From: Streptococcus hyointestinalis
GTDB lineage: Bacteria > Bacillota > Bacilli > Lactobacillales > Streptococcaceae
Assembly: GCF_011039275.1 (NCBI RefSeq)
Contig: NZ_JAAKGB010000001.1
Coordinates: 1,364,001 to 1,428,000 of the forward strand
Direction of reading: 5' to 3'
DNA: 64,000 nucleotides
In this document: positions 37,071-45,599 of the stretch, in pieces
Position numbering within the stretch: the first letter of the stretch is position 1
How the letters are laid out: each line of letters starts with the position of its first letter
Translations under genes and position numbers: made by a program
Notes under the pieces: model-generated
The model's database searches: none
What the model saw: the letters and a program-made list of their open reading frames with translations, nothing else
Told to the model about the DNA's origin: nothing

Positions 37071-37549
37071 CTAACGAATATCTACCCAGCCAAATTCTGA
37101 AAAGCCACCTTGATTTTCAATGTCAATATCACGACCATAAGCTTCATAATCAAAGTACATTTCCAACTGATCTCGTGGTATGTTTTGAATACCTAGTTCG
37201 TCTACCCAATACTCACCAAGTTCTCGCCTTGTTGTGACATCTGTAATAATGAGCAATCTGAAAAATTAAAGTCATAATCTACAAAATCACTCGCTTTATA
37301 GCCTATCACATCACTAACAGCTTTAACCAAGTCATCATCAACATCTTCTACCATCTCCGCAAAGCGATTAGCGACTTTTAAGCTTGTATGCTCCTCAATG
37401 AGATTGAAAGTAGACTCAATAAAAGCAAAGTCTTTATCACTCCACGAATCACGTTTTGCCCTTGCAATAATACGCTCAGGTGCGATAGGTAAGTTAACGG
37501 AGATTATCCGTCCATCTTTTAGGTCTTGTATCGTTGCACTTAATTTCAT
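37071..37549 (-). pseudogene. ardA-like antirestriction gene, split by a 1-base frameshift
   Basis: The first part (ATG 37549, GGAGGATTGAT site) reads MKLSATIQDLKDGRIISVNL... to DYDFNFSD; in another frame the rest reads IITDVTTRRELGEYWVDELG and DQLEMYFDYEAYGRDIDIEN, which is the ArdA C-terminal signature. ArdA mimics B-form DNA and blocks type I restriction enzymes during conjugative entry. Total span of 479 bp is one base short of 160 codons. The break is near 37250-37256. Either a real lesion or a sequencing slip. Confidence 0.75.
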
Positions 37550-37608
37550 ATCAATCCTCCAAAACTAAAAAAACGACTAGGTTTAACCTAATCGCTTGTG
37601 ACTCACTA

Positions 37609-37881
37609 CTATTTAAATTCTTCTAGCTTATGCCCAATAGCTGCCATAGATTTACGAGCTTTGGAGACAACATTGTTTTGATAGTAATAGGATTTCAAAT
37701 GCTGTTGCAGCATATCCAGCATATAAGCTGGTAGAGATAATTCATCTCGCTTCTTGAGCAGACTGTTTAACTCTCCAGCTTTTTCCCATGCTTCATCATA
37801 CTTATAGCTTGTCAGCAATCCCGATAACTCCTGAGTCACTCGTAATACCTTTTGATCTGCTTCTGAACGTCCATTTGCCAT
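37609..37881 (-). CDS. Hypothetical helical ICE protein (90 aa)
   Basis: MANGRSEADQKVLRVTQELS followed by a helical, charged sequence ending GHKLEEFK. No recognised family; small acidic/basic helical proteins at this place in Tn916-like ICEs are common. ATG 37881 chosen over the open frame to 37923, which would cross the promoter area. Possibly DNA-binding; no direct evidence. Confidence 0.65.
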   Translation of the reverse strand: MANGRSEADQKVLRVTQELSGLLTSYKYDEAWEKAGELNSLLKKRDELSLPAYMLDMLQQHLKSYYYQNNVVSKARKSMAAIGHKLEEFK

Positions 37882-38036
37882 AATTTTTCTACCTCTTTCA
37901 ATAATACTTTTGATACTATACACTGAATAGTATTGTAAAACGGCGGGCTTCTAATCACCATATTAAACCTCTCTAGATTCTAAATAAGCAAGTTATCATA
38001 AAATTAACGAATTGATTTTTTTACTACTTCTCCCTC

Positions 38037-38378
38037 CTACATCTCCACTTTTTCCAAAACCTTAATACTATCTGCAATATAGTAAACTCTAAGTCCTTCT
38101 AAACGCCGTGGTTGGATTGAGGAAACTCTGATATTATCAAAGGCGACAATAAACTGCTCACACTTGATAATATCCTCATTTGTGATATCCCTACTATAGC
38201 CATCAACCCTAACCGTTAATAACTTTTTACGAAGCGGTCCATCTAATGCCTTGACATCATAATAATGTCCAACAATCTCACCTGTCTCACGATCAACATT
38301 GTCTCGAATTTCTTCTAAATCAAAGCGTTTTCCAATACCCGTCAAATCAAAATCACTAACAACTACATAACGACTCAT
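38037..38378 (-). CDS. Hypothetical ICE protein downstream of MobT (113 aa)
   Basis: MSRYVVVSDFDLTGIGKRFD..., a beta-rich soluble protein. Its ATG overlaps the previous stop (ATGA) with GAGGTGGTTAT before it, so it is translated together with the 120-aa gene and mobT. Function not recognised; candidates are relaxosome accessory or replication accessory factor by position only. Confidence 0.72.
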   Translation of the reverse strand: MSRYVVVSDFDLTGIGKRFDLEEIRDNVDRETGEIVGHYYDVKALDGPLRKKLLTVRVDGYSRDITNEDIIKCEQFIVAFDNIRVSSIQPRRLEGLRVYYIADSIKVLEKVEM

Positions 38379-38734
38379 ATAACCACCTCACAATGCCCTG
38401 TCCGATACAAAATAGCAGCAACCCATTTAACATTAGAACTCATAGCACCAATTCTTTTAACTCTAAGTTCTTGTAATTCCTTTTGTCTCAACTTTATCCT
38501 CCCTTGCTGTAATAAAAAGCGTTTAGCCCTATCATTATTACGCTCTTTTCGTTTTTTCATATAATCTAGAACCTGTCTATTATCAACCTTTGGTTCTCCC
38601 TTATATAAAAAACCCCAAGAGTCAATTAATTCAGCTATATCATCAAAATTTCTAAATTCAAGATAATAGTTTTCAAAAAAAGGAGGAAGTTCTCTTACAA
38701 AAACTCCCTCCAAATTATCCAAGTCTTTTAGCAT
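38375..38734 (-). CDS. Hypothetical ICE protein downstream of MobT (119 aa)
   Basis: MLKDLDNLEGVFVRELPPFF... with a basic helical middle (YMKKRKERNNDRAKRFLLQQ) that may bind nucleic acid. Starts inside the end of mobT (about 20-bp overlap) with GAGG nine bases upstream. Not a family I recognise; co-translation with the relaxase suggests an accessory role in mobilisation. Confidence 0.7.
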   Translation of the reverse strand: MLKDLDNLEGVFVRELPPFFENYYLEFRNFDDIAELIDSWGFLYKGEPKVDNRQVLDYMKKRKERNNDRAKRFLLQQGRIKLRQKELQELRVKRIGAMSSNVKWVAAILYRTGHCEVVI

Positions 38735-39977
38735 CATCTAAAACCTCCTCGTAATCAACACCTTTTCGTTCCGCCATCATCCTAGCAACCTTTTCCTGTT
38801 TAGGATTCAGCTCAGCTTCCTCTAAAACTTCTGATAACAAATCACGTTGATTTAAGATGCTCTCAACTTTCATCAAAAGCAAAACACCTCCAGCGGAACG
38901 AGAAATCCATTTTTTACTTTTAGAATAATCATACCGCCTCGGACGTGTCACAAACTTATACCCGCCATAGAGACCAACCAGTTCTTGCCACTGCAAATCT
39001 AAACTACCATCCCAGTTGTAAACCTCAAAATACTTAATAAGAATTTTACAACCAATAACTGCCAAATCAGCACCCTCAACAAACTCTTGAACAACTTGAA
39101 AGGCTTTCTTTCCATGTAACTCAATCTCATAACGATTTTTCAGCCCTTCAACCTCACGAATATAATCAACTGTCACATTTTTTATCATCGCCTGTTCAAA
39201 ATCTTTTTGATATAACCTAATAAAAACCTCTGACTGACGACTACCAATATTGATGGTTAAATCACTATTCAAAAATCGCCCTTTGACACGTTTTAAACCT
39301 TCAACAAAGCTAATATTACCAACCAAATTTACCTTTATTTTTTCATCAACAATGCGACTTCTAAAATCATGCAAATCAAGATTAGAGCCATCCTCTTCGT
39401 AAAGCTCATCCAGTGCGAGATCTAAACGTGTAAAAGCTAGAAAATCATCCAGTGCCATGTGCTTACGATGTTTTTCTGCAAACTCGAAGACGTCTGACAA
39501 AAACTCCCACCATTCTCTTTTTTGAGAAAGTAGCACCGACTCAAACTCTCTGCAGGCTAGACCAGTAAATTCTATCAAGACACCTTCCTCAACTTTCATA
39601 GGATCATGATGAAACAATAAGCGCATATTGCCATAAGTCAACATATCTTCGTAACCATAAAATGTTTTATCACTATCTACAAAATCACTTAGTTCCATTT
39701 TTAAAACGTCTTTGACAACAGTCTTGTAATCCAACGTCTTGAAACGGATTTTCAACCAGTCAATCGAACTTTCTAACGAGTGTTGCGCTTGTCGTGACAA
39801 GACATTATATAATCGTACAATTACATCTTTAGGAATTGAAACCACTCCTTGTTCATAATTCTTATAAGTACTTAAATTCAACTCCAAAAGAGCTGCCATC
39901 TGCCTTTGATTAAAATCAAGCTCTTTACGAATTTGCTTTAGTTCAACCTTACTCATTGTTTGTATTTTTTTACTCAT
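38715..39977 (-). CDS. mobT: MobT-family relaxase (Rep_trans-like)
   Basis: 420-aa relaxase of the Tn916 Orf20/ICEBs1 NicK class, related to rolling-circle replication initiators. N-terminal XRE-like helix-turn-helix (ELDFNQRQMAALLELNLSTY, residues 15-60), then the Rep_trans domain (about 75-330) containing FTRLDLALDELYEEDG and RLYQKDFEQ, where the catalytic Tyr/metal residues lie. It would nick oriT in the region just upstream. ATG 39977 fits GAGAG better than the one at 39983. Confidence 0.9.
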   Translation of the reverse strand: MSKKIQTMSKVELKQIRKELDFNQRQMAALLELNLSTYKNYEQGVVSIPKDVIVRLYNVLSRQAQHSLESSIDWLKIRFKTLDYKTVVKDVLKMELSDFVDSDKTFYGYEDMLTYGNMRLLFHHDPMKVEEGVLIEFTGLACREFESVLLSQKREWWEFLSDVFEFAEKHRKHMALDDFLAFTRLDLALDELYEEDGSNLDLHDFRSRIVDEKIKVNLVGNISFVEGLKRVKGRFLNSDLTINIGSRQSEVFIRLYQKDFEQAMIKNVTVDYIREVEGLKNRYEIELHGKKAFQVVQEFVEGADLAVIGCKILIKYFEVYNWDGSLDLQWQELVGLYGGYKFVTRPRRYDYSKSKKWISRSAGGVLLLMKVESILNQRDLLSEVLEEAELNPKQEKVARMMAERKGVDYEEVLDDAKRLG

Positions 39978-40041
39978 TTTCATCTCTCTTTCGTTGTTAG
40001 TCTTTTTTTAAGTTACCTAGATTCGTGCTAGGAGCGGTATC

Positions 40042-40089
40042 GGACTGCTTAGTCCCTAGTTACCCCCCTATTAGTATATAGGGGGGTAA
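40042..40089. other. oriT of the ICE (MobT type)
   Basis: TTACCCCCCTAT (40060-40071) and ATAGGGGGGTAA (40078-40089) form a perfect 12-bp inverted repeat around TAGTAT, directly upstream of mobT and downstream of tcpA. Runs of six C and six G with GTAAAC at the side resemble the oriT of Tn916 and ICEBs1. A second small hairpin (GGACT-gctt-AGTCC) lies at 40042-40055. Confidence 0.8.
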
Positions 40090-40099
40090 ACCTTTATCA

Positions 40100-40203
40100 C
40101 CTCTACTATAGAAAATCAACGGAACGGCAGAACGGCGGAACGGCGAGCTACACTGCGTTCGCTCTTGTTCCTTGTTCTTTGTTCCTATTTTCCATAGTAG
40201 AGG
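40100..40203. repeat. Cruciform with nested mirrored repeats next to oriT
   Basis: Outer arms 40100-40116 and 40187-40203 are complementary in 16 of 17 bases. Inside, GGAAC-AGAAC-GGAAC-GAGC on an 8-base pitch (from 40121) mirrors GCTC-GTTCC-GTTCT-GTTCC on a 7-base pitch (to 40185), around a loop of about 12 bases. No coding potential. Candidates: single-strand origin for rolling-circle replication, relaxase accessory site, or a regulatory RNA. Confidence 0.75.
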
Positions 40204-40227
40204 GCATAAAGCGCCCTAAAATAATGT

Positions 40228-41880
40228 TTAAACAGCAAAGTACTCCTTCACCAAGTCCGTCCAAGAACCATCGAAAGACTCTTTGCGATTAGCTAAAGAA
40301 GTAAACAAAACGACGTCATCTTCTGTAAAGACATTGCGACCTCTGTCATCCTTAGAAAACTCTTTAGACGTTAATTCAGATATCGTTGAAATGATTTTCT
40401 TAAGCGTTCCAAGAGGAATATCTACCTTCTCTGATAACTGATTAGTTGTAAAAGTCTGCTCATTTTCTACAGATGACGGTATTTCATCAACGTCATTATT
40501 AACTTCATCATCCTTATTATCTGCAGAATAACGAGAATGTATAGACGGATCATCACCCAAAGGAGACATTTTCATGAACTCATCTAAGAAAGAATACCCT
40601 TCATCAAATGGTACATAAGGAGAGTAAAACTCCTGGGCAATTTCTCCTCCATTAGCAATATAACCACGTCCACGCACTTTTTTACCGTTGATAACATCAA
40701 TCTTTTTGAAAACTTTATTACGATTAACATCACCAAACATCATCGCATAACCCATGTCTTCCAAATGTCCAACAGATAGGCGTTTCATAAAATTATCACG
40801 TAAAGACGTCTTGATATATTCACCGTCTGGACGTTGTAGAGCTAGAACCATGAAAACACCTGCTTGACGCCCTTTTAAAACAATTTGTGTTAGATTATCA
40901 AGAACCTTAGAATCTGCTTTAAAATCCTTCTGGATTTCTGCCATAAAGGCAGCCCACTCATCAGCAATCAGAAAAATAGGTCTTAAACCATAAGCAGAAT
41001 AGCGTTTACCAGCAGCGTACTCTCTATGTTCAGTCATATAAATATAGCGTCGATTCATCTCATCAACAGTCTCTTCCATACAACGAACCATGTCATCTTT
41101 TTCAAAGAAAACTTGCCCTTTAAAAACAGGGGCATCTTTTAAACCTACAAAATCCGACTTTTTAGGGTCTAATATCTTGACAGTTCCTACTTCGGCTAAA
41201 CCTTTGATAATAGACATCAGCGTGACAGTCTTACCGCCACCAGTACCACCTGATACAAGTAAGTGCGGTTGCTCATCAAAATTCCAATAAATATCATCCA
41301 TCAAACGTAAGCCATTACTATCCACCTTAACATCTTTAATATCAATACGACCTCCAATGTGATCTAAGACAACGGTATAAGTAATAAAACCCTTGATGAA
41401 CGTTTTAGCCATGAAGTCACCATTGAACATGGTTTCAAGTGTCGCTCCTAGATTTAAAAAGCGGTCTTGGAACTTATTGCCCTGAAGAATAAAAGTAATA
41501 TCCAAACCATACTTATCCCGTTTGAGATAAACTTTGGGATATTTAACCTTCTCTCTACCGTTTTTAGACTTCTTTTGGTAGTAATAGCCACCTTCATAGA
41601 GAAAGTTACTCACTACCCTAAGATTGTCGAGACGTCCAAAAAAGACAAATGATTTATACAAGTAGATATTGATAACCAAACACAAAAGAGCAGGCAATAG
41701 CAAACCCAAAAAAGAAATAGCCCCGTATAAAATGGGACTATCCATAGCATTTTCATAATTCAAAAAGTGATAAACACCATTAGCAACTAAAAAAGGAGAA
41801 TACAAAAGTAAGAACGTGATAAGTTTTATACGGCGATAATACTTTCGCACTCGCCACCCTTTATACGTCCACAAACTCAT
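40228..41880 (-). CDS. TcpA coupling protein (FtsK/HerA DNA translocase)
   Basis: 550-aa hexameric ATPase that brings relaxase-bound DNA to the channel (Tn916 Orf21 type). Two N-terminal membrane segments (LITFLLLYSPFLVANGVYHF; LYGAISFLGLLLPALLCLVI), Walker A SGGTGGGKTVTL near residue 211, Walker B FLIADEWAAF near 300, and VFMVLALQRPDG. C-terminal about 70 residues include a winged-helix-like segment. AAAGGGTAGTCA precedes the ATG. Flanked by oriT and the DUF961 pair. Confidence 0.92.
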   Translation of the reverse strand: MSLWTYKGWRVRKYYRRIKLITFLLLYSPFLVANGVYHFLNYENAMDSPILYGAISFLGLLLPALLCLVINIYLYKSFVFFGRLDNLRVVSNFLYEGGYYYQKKSKNGREKVKYPKVYLKRDKYGLDITFILQGNKFQDRFLNLGATLETMFNGDFMAKTFIKGFITYTVVLDHIGGRIDIKDVKVDSNGLRLMDDIYWNFDEQPHLLVSGGTGGGKTVTLMSIIKGLAEVGTVKILDPKKSDFVGLKDAPVFKGQVFFEKDDMVRCMEETVDEMNRRYIYMTEHREYAAGKRYSAYGLRPIFLIADEWAAFMAEIQKDFKADSKVLDNLTQIVLKGRQAGVFMVLALQRPDGEYIKTSLRDNFMKRLSVGHLEDMGYAMMFGDVNRNKVFKKIDVINGKKVRGRGYIANGGEIAQEFYSPYVPFDEGYSFLDEFMKMSPLGDDPSIHSRYSADNKDDEVNNDVDEIPSSVENEQTFTTNQLSEKVDIPLGTLKKIISTISELTSKEFSKDDRGRNVFTEDDVVLFTSLANRKESFDGSWTDLVKEYFAV

Positions 41881-41883
41881 TGA

Positions 41884-42336
41884 CTACCCTTTCTTTGGTT
41901 GATTATCAGGCTTTGTTTCAAGTTTATTATCATTAGTAGCAGCTAATTTAAAATCAGTAGCACGCAATTTTGTTCCTGTGACTAAAACTGTTCTTTCCCC
42001 ATCACGGGTTCTACGACGCTCACGACGTCCCCACAAACGGGCTGATAGTCCCTCAAAGACAATCTTTTCACGATAAGCCTTATCTTCATCAATTTCAATA
42101 CCTTTAGCGTCAACAGGAACTGTAATAACAATATTTCCTTTGGCTACAGATGAGTAACAAAGAATATTATATTCTCTAATCACGTCCGTTGGACGTTGAC
42201 GGATTTCACCTGTTTCTTCATCTGTGTATTCTTCAAAATCATATTGTGGCTGCACTTCAATAAATTCAAGGTCACCTAATGTTTTCTTAATATCAAAATT
42301 TGTAATTGGATCTGTTGTACCTAGTTTAATAGACAT
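41884..42336 (-). CDS. DUF961/YdcP family protein (Tn916 Orf22/23 type)
   Basis: 150-aa protein. LGTTDPITNFDIKKTLGDLE and EEYTDEETGEIRQRPTDVIR fit the DUF961 family always encoded upstream of the coupling protein in this ICE superfamily. Role in conjugation not well defined. GGGGG precedes the ATG; spacing to tcpA is 3 bp. Confidence 0.85.
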   Translation of the reverse strand: MSIKLGTTDPITNFDIKKTLGDLEFIEVQPQYDFEEYTDEETGEIRQRPTDVIREYNILCYSSVAKGNIVITVPVDAKGIEIDEDKAYREKIVFEGLSARLWGRRERRRTRDGERTVLVTGTKLRATDFKLAATNDNKLETKPDNQPKKG

Positions 42337-42351
42337 TTTATTTTCCCCCTA

Positions 42352-42657
42352 TTATTTCTTAACTTTCAAAGAATCAACTAAAAAAACAGGCTCATTATAA
42401 CGTTTACCTGCGTGCGTAATGTTTCGGTGCACAATAGAAAAACCTTCCATTGTTTCCACTTCAGCAGTAGAAGAGACAACATCGCTAGAACGTGGTGTAT
42501 CACAAACTAAAAAAGCGGAACGCTCTTTCTTAGAATCCAGTTGATAAACACGATAAGCTGGCGTATTTTGCGTAGCTGGTACATCTTCCATACCGCTTAC
42601 AAACACTTTATCTCCCAAAACTTCCTTAGGATTTAAATAAACACGTGAAATTTCCAT
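42352..42657 (-). CDS. DUF961/YdcP family protein, second copy
   Basis: 101-aa paralogue type of the 150-aa neighbour, with KEVLGDKVFVSGMEDVP and a final YNEPVFLVDSLKVKK. First gene of the transfer operon, so its upstream region probably holds the main transfer promoter. A hairpin terminator (42691-42714) lies just upstream and would separate it from the adhesin transcript. Confidence 0.82.
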   Translation of the reverse strand: MEISRVYLNPKEVLGDKVFVSGMEDVPATQNTPAYRVYQLDSKKERSAFLVCDTPRSSDVVSSTAEVETMEGFSIVHRNITHAGKRYNEPVFLVDSLKVKK

Positions 42658-42685
42658 TATTGTTTTCTCTCTTTCTGAAAAAATA

Positions 42686-42715
42686 AAAAGCCTATTTTAA
42701 CACTCAAAAATAGGT
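42686..42715 (-). terminator. Terminator between adhesin gene and DUF961 operon
   Basis: CCTATTTT / AAAATAGG stem (42691-42698 with 42707-42714), followed on the minus strand by CTTTTTATTTTT. Confidence 0.82.
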
Positions 42716-42753
42716 AAAAGAGGTTTATACTATTTTTAAAACAAAAAACACTA

Positions 42754-42779
42754 AAAGCCTAGCACAGTGTCTAGGCTCC
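42754..42779 (-). terminator. Second hairpin after the adhesin gene
   Basis: GAGCCTAG/CTAGGCTT arms around an inner ACA/TGT pair, followed on the minus strand by TTAGTGTTTTTTG. Tandem with the next terminator. Confidence 0.65.
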
Positions 42780-42830
42780 CAGCGCGTTAAAGCATTGCTC
42801 AAGACTATTATATCACATTCATCTTGTAAC

Positions 42831-45053
42831 TTAATCTTCTTTACGTTTACGAATACCGATAAGCCCCATTCCTGATAGAATTAGACCTCCTAGAACTGCT
42901 AAACCACTATTAGCTTCCCCAGTCGTTGGGAGAGCAGCTTGTTTAGCGACTGGTGCTTGAGGTTGAGGTTGCGCTGGTGTTGGCGTTTCAGGCGTTGGAG
43001 TCGTTGTCATCTTGTAATAGTGAACCTCTACCTCAATCGGAGCAGGGGCTTCTGGTGCCTCTGGTGCTGTTACTGTTGCTTTTTGTACAGCTACAGTAAT
43101 TGGTTTTGGTGCCTCTGGTGCTGCTGGAGCATTGACAGTCGCTTTTGTTGCGGTAAGCTCTGGTTTCTTAGGCTCTTTTGGCTTTTCACTGGCTACCCCA
43201 AAAACACCCCCAACAATTGAACTATTCTTACCATCCACGGAGTGAACAACCGTAAAATCTTGTTTCTTAGCAGTGTCAAAAGTCCACCCCACACCATTAG
43301 AGTCTAGAACTCCTGCTGAAGCTTGGGACTTATCCCCCGCTCCTGAGCTATAGCGTGTACCCGAACCGGTCACATTTTTCCCTTTTTCAATAGCGGCACC
43401 ATCCAGTCCTGAGACATCAATGGTTTGCTTGTTATCAATGTCATTGAAGGTCACCACAGAGACGTCATTAGAAGTGACAACTTTGACTTTGTAAGAGTAA
43501 ACATAGTTTAAGATACGTCCCCCGATACCAGAACCGCTACCCGATGCAGACTCACCAGCACCTCCTTGAGCAGCTCCGCTATAGAGGGCAAAGACAGACC
43601 AAGCAATACCACCATTATCATCACCCCAGATAGCCACATAGGTTCCTGTATTGTAAGGACTATTGATTTCTGAGAAGGTCAAGGTCACATCCCCATTAGT
43701 GGTGTTCTTGACAAGGATAGTACCTGTCCCATCAATTTTAAAGATGTTCTCAAAGTTAGCGTCCGTATTTTGGTCTAGATTATTACCTTGTGTCGCATAC
43801 ATGGCTGCCGCTTTAAGACTGCCATCCGCAAAGCTAACCACATTCTCAGCCCCTGTCATCTTAGTAGCACCAGAACCTGCTTCTAAAACAACTCCATTTT
43901 GCCATTTAAGACCCGTGTTTGTACCAATACCTTTTTGATAATCGGCAAGAGCTGCCGCATAAGCATCAATTTGTTTTTTCATATCCGACGTTGATAGATT
44001 CATAGCATCTGCAGCTGCTTTGACGGCTGCCGTATACAGTTTGAGATTCTCAGCCATCGCTGCTCGTAGAGCGTCTCCTGTCAAACCTTTAAGATTTTTG
44101 TAACTTGGTGTCTTATCAGAAGTGGCTGTTGTTACAGCTAACTCATATTTCTTCGCAATAGCAAGTTGTTCGTCTAAAGCTGCCGTTGCTTTTTTGAGAG
44201 TGGACTGACCTTCCGAAACAGCTAAATCACGACTGGTCTTCGTTTCAGTATAAGCCTTTCGATTGGCTTGATAGAGAGCAAGAGCTTGTTTCAATTCCTC
44301 AACGGATTTGCCTTGGATAGCGAGTCCTGCTGCAATGGCTTCCTTGTAGAGCTTGAGGTTGTCAGCCATCGCTTGACGTAGCTCATCACCTGTTAAACCT
44401 TTCGTTTCCGTATAGGTTGGCGTTTTATCACTAGTGCTTTCAGTGACGAGAAGTCCCGCTTTCTTGGCTTGATCCACAAGTTTATCCACTTCAGCTGTTG
44501 ACTTATCTAGGCTCGCTTGCCCTTCTGTGACTACTTGTTCACGTTCTTTAGTGGTTTCTTCGTATGCTTTTTGATTATCCGCTTGTTTAGCAGTCGCTTC
44601 TTTAACAGCTTGGTCTTGTTTATTGAGATCAGTTAGCACTTCAGAAGTTTTATCAGCTGCGTTGTTATCATTGATGACAACTTCCTGCGTTTCGCCTTCT
44701 TTGACAACAACCCCCGTCTCTTGTGCCGTTGCCACGTTATCCTTAAGAGTTTCTTGTGCCTTATCGACCGCTGTTACAGCTTGCTCTTGGGTCGTATTAG
44801 CTGGAACTGACGTTGGGATGTCACTGGTAACAGCTGTTTGTGCTTGAGATGAGCTTTCTGTAGGCGTAGCTGGGCTAACTTGCTCAGTTGTTGCTTGGTC
44901 TTGTGTGCTTGTCACTTCATCGGCCGAGACAGCACCTGCTCCCATAAGAGCTGCAGTAGTGGCTAGAACAATACCGTACTTAGCAATTAAAGCTGAGTGG
45001 GTGCCTGTTTTGAATTTGCGGATTGAAAAAATGTTTTTGTTGTCTTGAATCAT
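42831..45053 (-). CDS. ICE-borne LPXTG adhesin with GbpC/antigen I/II V-type domain
   Basis: 740-aa surface protein. YSIRK-like signal (FSIRKFKTGTHSALIAKYGI), Ser/Thr-rich N-terminus, two about 90-residue helical repeats (each with STSDKTPTY/ATSDKTPSY, KGLTGDELRQAM-like and NLKLYKEA-like phrases; about 160-360), then a GbpC/Spa-type globular domain (about 375-640; NGVVLEAGSGATKMTGAENV, GTYVAIWGDDNGGIAWSVFA), a Pro-rich stalk and LPTTGEAN sorting signal. The family binds glucans or salivary glycoproteins; here it could promote mating aggregation. AAGGAG precedes the ATG. Confidence 0.88.
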   Translation of the reverse strand: MIQDNKNIFSIRKFKTGTHSALIAKYGIVLATTAALMGAGAVSADEVTSTQDQATTEQVSPATPTESSSQAQTAVTSDIPTSVPANTTQEQAVTAVDKAQETLKDNVATAQETGVVVKEGETQEVVINDNNAADKTSEVLTDLNKQDQAVKEATAKQADNQKAYEETTKEREQVVTEGQASLDKSTAEVDKLVDQAKKAGLLVTESTSDKTPTYTETKGLTGDELRQAMADNLKLYKEAIAAGLAIQGKSVEELKQALALYQANRKAYTETKTSRDLAVSEGQSTLKKATAALDEQLAIAKKYELAVTTATSDKTPSYKNLKGLTGDALRAAMAENLKLYTAAVKAAADAMNLSTSDMKKQIDAYAAALADYQKGIGTNTGLKWQNGVVLEAGSGATKMTGAENVVSFADGSLKAAAMYATQGNNLDQNTDANFENIFKIDGTGTILVKNTTNGDVTLTFSEINSPYNTGTYVAIWGDDNGGIAWSVFALYSGAAQGGAGESASGSGSGIGGRILNYVYSYKVKVVTSNDVSVVTFNDIDNKQTIDVSGLDGAAIEKGKNVTGSGTRYSSGAGDKSQASAGVLDSNGVGWTFDTAKKQDFTVVHSVDGKNSSIVGGVFGVASEKPKEPKKPELTATKATVNAPAAPEAPKPITVAVQKATVTAPEAPEAPAPIEVEVHYYKMTTTPTPETPTPAQPQPQAPVAKQAALPTTGEANSGLAVLGGLILSGMGLIGIRKRKED

Positions 45054-45083
45054 GAAAGATTCTCCTTTTTCTTTTAAAAAATT

Positions 45084-45176
45084 TTAGTTTAAGGACATTG
45101 CGGTCATCTTCTTCGAATTTATTTTAATTATTACATAAAATAATTTATATGACGGTGCTCTAATATTCTCTGACAT
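45084..45176 (-). CDS. Possible 30-aa peptide upstream of the adhesin
   Basis: MSENIRAPSYKLFYVIIKIN... from ATG 45176 with AAAGG seven bases upstream. Nothing else supports it; it may be a leader peptide or chance. Confidence 0.3.
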   Translation of the reverse strand: MSENIRAPSYKLFYVIIKINSKKMTAMSLN

Positions 45177-45180
45177 CTTT

Positions 45181-45291
45181 TTACCTTTCTACACTTTTAT
45201 CTTTCTGCATCTCTTCCAGTGCTTTATCAGCCATTGCAGAGACTCGACAAGCCACCGCTGCAATAAATAAAAGACCTAATAACAAAATCAC
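45181..45291 (-). CDS. 36-aa single-pass membrane peptide
   Basis: A GTG at 45291 preceded by GGGAGGT (6 bases) overlaps the previous stop as GTGA. Reads MILLLGLLFIAAVACRVSAM followed by a charged tail to ...KSVER. The strong ribosome site and stop-start overlap make it a probable real gene of the thioredoxin-like operon. Confidence 0.55.
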   Translation of the reverse strand: MILLLGLLFIAAVACRVSAMADKALEEMQKDKSVER

Positions 45292-45599
45292 TGTGCTACC
45301 TCCCATTTTTGAATATGTTTAGCTACTTTAATGCACTCTAGAAGGTAATCATACATGGGATGAACAATCTCACCAGCATATATGATAAAATCACCCTCTG
45401 ATACATTGTCTTCCAGAGTTGCATTAGCTATCATATTTAATTTAAATGAAAAAGCCACATCTTTACGACGTGTACTCTTAACTAATATAACTTCCTTTGC
45501 TTCAGGACTGTGATAAATCGTAACAAAAGTTCGTGGATTACTCTTTTTCAAAACCTTCAGCAATAGTTTTTTATTGTAAAATGAAACCATATCAATCAT
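45288..45599 (-). CDS. Hypothetical ICE protein (103 aa)
   Basis: Soluble protein MIDMVSFYNKKLLLKVLKKS..., no recognised motif. Overlaps the end of the thioredoxin-like gene by 8 bp and the 36-aa gene by 4 bp, so it is co-translated with secreted/membrane factors. Function unknown. Confidence 0.7.
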   Translation of the reverse strand: MIDMVSFYNKKLLLKVLKKSNPRTFVTIYHSPEAKEVILVKSTRRKDVAFSFKLNMIANATLEDNVSEGDFIIYAGEIVHPMYDYLLECIKVAKHIQKWEVAQ

